Part shown: positions 59,369 to 64,000 of the stretch, piece by piece
Numbering within the stretch: the stretch's first letter is position 1
Layout of the letters: the number at the start of each line of letters is the position of its first letter
Assembly: GCA_038828875.1 (NCBI GenBank)
Contig: JAWBMQ010000003.1
Location: forward strand, 1-64,000
Source of the DNA: JAWBMQ01 sp038828875
GTDB lineage: Archaea > Nanobdellota > Nanobdellia > Woesearchaeales > JAWBMQ01
Direction of reading: 5' to 3'
DNA: 64,000 bases
Notes under the pieces: generated by a model
The model's database searches: none
What the model saw: the letters and a program-made list of their open reading frames with translations, nothing else
What the model was told of the DNA's origin: nothing
Translations under genes and position numbers: made by a program

Positions 59369-62300
59369 ATGGCAAAAATAATTAAACTAGAGCTAGAGGG
59401 CTTTAAATCCTTCGCAACGAAAACTACTTTTTATTTTCATCCAAAATTTAATGTAATAATTGGTGCTAACGGTAGTGGAAAAAGTAATGTCTTTGACGCA
59501 GTTTGCTTTGTCTTAGGAAAATCTTCTATGAAAGATATCCGTGCTGAAAATGCTAAAAGTTTAATCTATAATGGAGGTCAAAGTAAAAATCCTGCTAAAC
59601 AAGCAATTGTTTCTATGTATTTAGATAACAGCAAAAAAGAGATTCCTATAAACAGTGAAGTTATAAAAATAACAAGAATAGTTAGCCAAGATGGAACTAG
59701 CGTGTATAAGATAAACGATAAGAAAACTACTAGAAGAGAAATTTTAGAACTTTTAAATATAATTCATGTAAATCCAGATGGTTACAACATTGTTCTTCAA
59801 GGAGATATTGGAAAAATTGTAGAGATGTCAAGCATAGAACGAAGGCAAATTATCGAAGAACTTGCAGGAATAAGAATTTATGAAGAGAAGAAAGAGAAAG
59901 CAATTAATGAATTAGAAAAAGTAGAACAAACCATGAAAGATGCTGAAATAATCATCAACGAAAGAACTGAAAGGTTGAAAAATTTAGAACAAGAAAAAGT
60001 TCAAGCTGAAAAGTATTTGAAAATTGAAAGAGAAATTAAAATTCTTAATGCAAGCATCATTAGAAATGAATTGATAGAAATTGAAAATAAATTAAAAAAC
60101 GTTAATGAAAAAATCAAAAAGTTTAATGAAAAAATCAAAGAAAATGAAAAATTAATAGATGAATTGAAAAATGAGAAAGAAAATTATGTAAGAGAAGTCA
60201 ATGAAATTTCAGCAGAAATTGAATCAAAAAGCAACTTTGCAGATAGCGATTTGAGAAAAAGAATAGATGAATGTAAAATTAATCTTGAAAAAACAAAGCT
60301 ACAAAAAGAAAATTATGAAAAAGAATTGCAAAAAATAACTACAAAAAAGGAACAGCTAAAAAATTCTCTTAAAGAGCTTGATTCTAAAATCCAAATAAAT
60401 AAAGAAAATTTGAAGAAATTGAAAGAAGAGCTTCAAAATTATAATAAACAAAAAGAAAACATCGAAAAAGAAATTGCAAATTTAAAGAAAGAGTACAATT
60501 TTGAACAATTAAGCGAAATTGAGAACAAAATCCAAGAAATTGATTCTAATATAGAAAAATTGGAAGTTGAAACCAATGAACTAAAACAAAAACAAGCAGA
60601 ACTTATGAGAAAAAAAGATAGAATAGATTTTGAGCTTCAGAATTTAAAAAGTAGAATAGAACAATTGAAAGAAGAGCAAAAGAATCAAGAAAATTTAAAG
60701 AAAGAAATTGAAAAGAAAAAAGAACAATTCAAAAACATTACTTTAAAGTTGAACGATAAACTTACGCTAGATTCTAAGTATAGCAAAGAATTAAGCAACG
60801 CAAGAGAACAAAGTATAAGAATTGAACAAGAGTTGGGTAAATTAAGAGCTCAAGAAGCAGAAAAAATGCAACATTTGAAAAATCAAAGGTTGATAAAATT
60901 CATTGAAGAATTAAAACAAAAGATTAATGGAATTTATGGATTCGTTTCTGATTTAATTTCTGTAGAAGAAAAATACGCATTAGCAGTTGAGATTTCAGCA
61001 GGAAACAGATTAAATGGTATTGTTGTTGAAAACGAAGATGTTGCCTTAGAAATAATAAAAAAATTGAAAGAAGAAAAATTAGGAAGTGCTACATTTTTTC
61101 CATTGAACAAAATTAAACCTAATCCTAAAGTCGATATTTCTAAATACAAAAACATTTCAGGAGTTATTGATTTAATTGAAAATCTAATTGAATATGATCC
61201 TAAATTAAAGAACGTCATTAGCTATGTTTTTTCTAATACTCTGCTTATTGAAAATCCAGAAATTAGCAAAAAAGTAGGAATTGGAAATATAAGAATGGTA
61301 TCTTTAACAGGAGAACTTTTTGAAACTTCAGGAGTTATCCAAGGAGGATTCGTGCAAAGACAAAGCTCTGGCTTGCTCAATAAAGAAATTAAAAGTAAAA
61401 TAGAAAAACTAGAAAATGATTATCAAAATTATTTGATAGTAATAAAAGAATTAGAGCAAAAAAAACAACAAAATATTAACGAAATTTATGAATTAAGAAA
61501 AGAAAAAGCAGAACTTGAAGCTGAAATAATCAAACTTGAAAAATCAATAAGCAATGTGGAAATTCTTGATGATAAAGAATTAAAACAGAAGTTGTTTGAA
61601 ATTGAAAAGGAATTAGAACCCGTGAACAATCTATTGATAAAAAAATTACAAGAAATTGCAAAATTAAAAACAGAAAAACAAAAATTAAGGGAAAATTTAG
61701 CTAAAGCAAAAAGTCCTGAAGTTGTAGCACAACTTTCATCATTTGAAGAAAAAAGAAATCAAATAAAGCAAGAGATTATAAAGTTAGAAGAGCAGATAAA
61801 AAACAATGAAACTAATTTAAAGGAATATTTGCTTTTAGAATATGATGAAACCAAAAAATTAATAGACGAAGAAGAAAAAAATGAAAAAATGTTGAAAGAA
61901 AATATAAAGAATTTTGAAAATCAATTAAAAGTTTACGAAAAAGAGTTTAAAGAACTAAAAGAAAAAGAAGAAAACATCTATAGTGAATTCAAAGATTTGT
62001 TCAAAAAAAGACAAGAACTTGAAAATTTAATAAAAGAAATAGATATAAAAATATATGAAAAAGAATCTGAAAACCGAGAAATTGAAAAAGAAATAAATCT
62101 CATAGAATTAAACAATACAGAACAAAAAGCAAGATATGAAAGTTTAAAAGAAGAGTTACTAACTTACAATGTTGATGAATTTTACGAAGAAAGCAAAACA
62201 AAATTAAAAGATATGTTGAAAAAATATCAGGAGGAGTTAGAAGAATTAGGACAAGTTAATTTAAAAGCTATTGATGAATACAATGAACTGAAAAAGAATG

Positions 62301-62881
62301 TTGATGAATTATTAAGAAAGAAAGAAGAACTTGAAAAGGAAAAGAAAGAGATTCTATTACTTATGAATGAAATTGAAACTAAAAAGAAAGAAGAATTTTT
62401 GAAGTATTTCAACGTCTTGCAGGAAATTTTCAAACAAAAATTCTCAGAATTAGTTGAAAAAGGAGAAGCTAGCTTAGAGCTTGAAAGTCCTGAAACAATA
62501 TTTGATAAAGGTGTTAAAATTGTAGTTAAATTAAATCAAAAAAGATTTTTAGACATTAAAAGCTTATCAGGTGGTGAAAAAGCAATTACTGCTTTAGCAT
62601 TTATATTTTCACTGCAAGAAATTCAACCTGCTCCTTTTTATGTTTTTGATGAAGTTGATGCTCCGTTAGATAAAAGAAATGCTGAACGATTAGGAAAATA
62701 CATAAAAAAGTATTCCGAAAATGCTCAATTTATTATAGTTTCACATAACGATGCTGTTATCGTTGAAGCAGATACCATTTATGGTATAACTATGAACAAA
62801 AAAGACGCAATAAGTAGTGCTATAGCTTTAAAAATGGAAGACTATTTAAACAACAAAGAAAAAGTTAAAAATACTAGTTAA
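59369..62881 (+). CDS. smc: Chromosome segregation protein SMC
   Basis: 1170 aa, full length. N-terminal Walker A GANGSGKSN (about 31-39) in an ABC half, Q-loop L-Q-G-D-I; long coiled coil (about 165-510); hinge (about 515-650) with I-V-V-E-N-E-D-V-A and the S-G-V-I-Q-G-G-F; return coil (about 680-1000); C-terminal half with LSGGEKAITALAFIF, Walker B FYVFDEVDAPLD and the D-loop. Works with ScpA/ScpB-type kleisin factors; ScpB is at 21112, ScpA is not seen. Confidence 0.96.
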   Translation: MAKIIKLELEGFKSFATKTTFYFHPKFNVIIGANGSGKSNVFDAVCFVLGKSSMKDIRAENAKSLIYNGGQSKNPAKQAIVSMYLDNSKKEIPINSEVIKITRIVSQDGTSVYKINDKKTTRREILELLNIIHVNPDGYNIVLQGDIGKIVEMSSIERRQIIEELAGIRIYEEKKEKAINELEKVEQTMKDAEIIINERTERLKNLEQEKVQAEKYLKIEREIKILNASIIRNELIEIENKLKNVNEKIKKFNEKIKENEKLIDELKNEKENYVREVNEISAEIESKSNFADSDLRKRIDECKINLEKTKLQKENYEKELQKITTKKEQLKNSLKELDSKIQINKENLKKLKEELQNYNKQKENIEKEIANLKKEYNFEQLSEIENKIQEIDSNIEKLEVETNELKQKQAELMRKKDRIDFELQNLKSRIEQLKEEQKNQENLKKEIEKKKEQFKNITLKLNDKLTLDSKYSKELSNAREQSIRIEQELGKLRAQEAEKMQHLKNQRLIKFIEELKQKINGIYGFVSDLISVEEKYALAVEISAGNRLNGIVVENEDVALEIIKKLKEEKLGSATFFPLNKIKPNPKVDISKYKNISGVIDLIENLIEYDPKLKNVISYVFSNTLLIENPEISKKVGIGNIRMVSLTGELFETSGVIQGGFVQRQSSGLLNKEIKSKIEKLENDYQNYLIVIKELEQKKQQNINEIYELRKEKAELEAEIIKLEKSISNVEILDDKELKQKLFEIEKELEPVNNLLIKKLQEIAKLKTEKQKLRENLAKAKSPEVVAQLSSFEEKRNQIKQEIIKLEEQIKNNETNLKEYLLLEYDETKKLIDEEEKNEKMLKENIKNFENQLKVYEKEFKELKEKEENIYSEFKDLFKKRQELENLIKEIDIKIYEKESENREIEKEINLIELNNTEQKARYESLKEELLTYNVDEFYEESKTKLKDMLKKYQEELEELGQVNLKAIDEYNELKKNVDELLRKKEELEKEKKEILLLMNEIETKKKEEFLKYFNVLQEIFKQKFSELVEKGEASLELESPETIFDKGVKIVVKLNQKRFLDIKSLSGGEKAITALAFIFSLQEIQPAPFYVFDEVDAPLDKRNAERLGKYIKKYSENAQFIIVSHNDAVIVEADTIYGITMNKKDAISSAIALKMEDYLNNKEKVKNTS

Positions 62882-62940
62882 GTAAATATAAAAATAATAA
62901 AAATCAAAAAATCAGAAAAATAAAAAAACAAATAAAAAAT

Positions 62941-64000
62941 TTAGTTTAAATCTTCTAAAGAAAGGAGTTTAATGTTAGGATTAGAAGTTTGTGCTTTAAT
63001 TTCTACTCCAACTACATACGATATGCCCATCTTCTCTACAGTAGTTACTAAACTCTTATCAATTACACCATCTAAAATTATTGCTAACAATTTTTTATCA
63101 ATATTCTTCAACACATCGTTAAGCTCACTTGCTGGTACTTTTGCTAAAATATTGTTATCTTCATCAACAAGATATGCCCCTTTTGTTCCTAACAAATTCT
63201 CTAAAAGATCTCTATACTTAGCTAAATTTTCCTTAAAATCTGTTTTTTCAATTTTCTTTGTTTCCTTTAATTGCTGCTGATTTTGTGAAGATTTATTCTC
63301 TTTATTATCCCTTTTTTCTCGATTATTGTCCTTATTGTTATCTCTTTCTTTATCTCTATTTTGATTATTGTTTGGTGCTTGATTTTGTTGAACAGAAACA
63401 TGAACTGTTCCTGGCTCTTCTTCAGTTTCAAATTCTTTATGAACCCATTCTTCATTTCCAAAGTATTCCATCTTAGCTTGTTCTGCTGTAATCTTTGCTC
63501 TTAATGCTTGATGTATTTCTTTCTTAGTTAATTCTTCAACTTCCTTTCCAATAGGTGCTCTTGCAACATAATCTATATCTGCTGTCATTAGCAATGCTTT
63601 CAANNNNNNNNNNNNNNNNNNNNNNNNNNNNNNNNNNNNNNNNNNNNNNNNNNNNNNNNNNNNNNNNNNNNNNNNNNNNNNNNNNNNNNNNNNNNNNNNN
63701 NGGCTTGTTCTGCTGTAATCTTTGCTCTTAATGCTTGATGTATTTCTTTCTTAGTTAATTCTTCAACTTCCTTTCCAATAGGTGCTCTTGCAACATAATC
63801 TATATCTGCTGTCATTAGCAATGCTTTCAAATCCAAAATACCTCCGCGATCTCCATCAACGAAAGCAATAATCTCCTTCTTTTTTGACAATTCTATAATA
63901 GTCTGAGGCACTCCAGAACCATTCATTGCAATTACGTTCTTAATTCCATGCTTTAATAGGTTAAGAACATCGGCTCGTCCTTCAACAACAATTACTTCAT
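62941..64000 (-). CDS. dnaG: DNA primase DnaG (archaeal TOPRIM), interrupted by assembly gap
   Basis: The reading frame runs from the window edge (5' end outside) to a stop at 62941. TOPRIM motifs are visible: catalytic Glu in EVIVVEGRADVL near 64000, and F-V-D-G-D-R-G-G near 63870. After the TOPRIM fold come a charged H-Q-A-L-R-A-K-I segment, an Asn/Gln/Arg/Lys-rich linker (about 63250-63400) and a conserved C-terminal domain (I-E-K-T-D-F-K-E-N-L ... K-L-L-S-L-E-D-L-N). The frame crosses 98 N flanked by a 128-bp identical repeat; without the repeat it is continuous. Archaeal DnaG is linked to the exosome and to primer synthesis. Confidence 0.9.
63604..63701. other. Assembly gap (98 N)
   Basis: A run of N inside dnaG. 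63476-63603 is identical to 63703-63830, so the gap separates overlapping contig ends rather than hiding unknown DNA. Confidence 0.95.

Noticed and set aside
63476..63830. Biological tandem duplication inside dnaG
   Set aside because: The copies are identical, abut an N run, and their removal restores one frame; overlapping contig ends explain it.
1..64000. A recognisable defence island, prophage or insertion sequence
   Set aside because: No transposase, integrase, restriction enzyme, cas or phage structural gene was found; gene content is core plus cell-surface functions.

Overview
This AT-rich window is archaeal. It encodes the RNA polymerase subunits RpoE1 and Spt4, r-proteins S24e and S27ae, aEF-1beta, PCNA, an archaeal TOPRIM DnaG, RNase P Pop5, tRNA-splicing endonuclease, STT3, two archaellins and an archaellum FlaC-type protein. 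Many genes start directly about 25-28 nt downstream of a TTTATAAA-like box (leaderless transcripts). Genes inside operons are preceded by GGTGA ribosome sites. Many short proteins of unknown function, Asn/Lys-rich linkers, bacterial-type gyrase A and ScpB, and secreted DsbA/GILT-like proteins together suggest a DPANN-type archaeon (Woesearchaeota/Pacearchaeota-like). The sequence alone does not fix the lineage. A run of 98 N inside dnaG, flanked by a 128-bp identical duplication, marks this as a scaffolded draft, probably a metagenome assembly.

Layout. 1-6.6 kb: end of a membrane glycosyltransferase-like gene, a winged-helix protein, then an operon for a MacB-like ABC exporter (ATPase, GbsR-type regulator, hemolysin-III protein, surface protein, two permeases). 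6.6-12.7 kb: superoxide reductase, YchF-like GTPase, PIN-PhoH ATPase, cytoplasmic subtilase. 12.8-16.7 kb: protein N-glycosylation (STT3, DUF2304, GT2). 16.7-20.5 kb: LeuRS and archaellin 1. 20.6-24.8 kb: zinc ribbon, aEF-1beta, ScpB, GyrA. 24.8-29.7 kb: unknown membrane proteins, MscS and three type IV pilin-like proteins. 29.8-33.6 kb: PPDK, then the S27ae-S24e-Spt4-RpoE1 operon. 33.7-38.2 kb: tRNA-Glu, radical SAM protein, regulator, HTH protein with Pop5, archaellum FlaC-like protein and archaellin 2.

38.4-45.4 kb: FtsZ, tRNA-Gln, a ureohydrolase, tRNA-Cys, an intron-containing tRNA-Ile(UAU), a triple-thioredoxin membrane protein, two exported proteins and a TRAM protein. 45.5-55.5 kb: S-layer-like domain protein, RadB, a short NFACT protein, DUF655, EndA, FKBP, cytidylate kinase, diphthine synthase, nitroreductase, ferredoxin, HAD phosphatase, PCNA, coiled-coil/winged-helix protein and AK6/Fap7. 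55.5-56.2 kb: the longest non-coding stretch, with a phased GAAATATTC repeat array, an A-rich tract and tRNA-Ile(GAU). 56.2-64 kb: IleRS, small zinc ribbon, SMC, and DnaG broken by the N gap.

Together the genes cover chromosome organisation and replication (SMC, ScpB, GyrA, PCNA, DnaG, RadB, FtsZ), translation and its quality control, and a substantial cell-surface programme (archaellins, pilin-like proteins, glycosylation, S-layer-like and CARDB-like proteins, disulfide chemistry). The most notable observations are an intron-bearing tRNA-Ile(UAU) for AUA codons beside tRNA-Ile(GAU), IleRS and an EndA suited to its intron; the pilin-trio/MscS operon; the NFACT protein lacking its C-terminal domain; and the helically phased repeat array.
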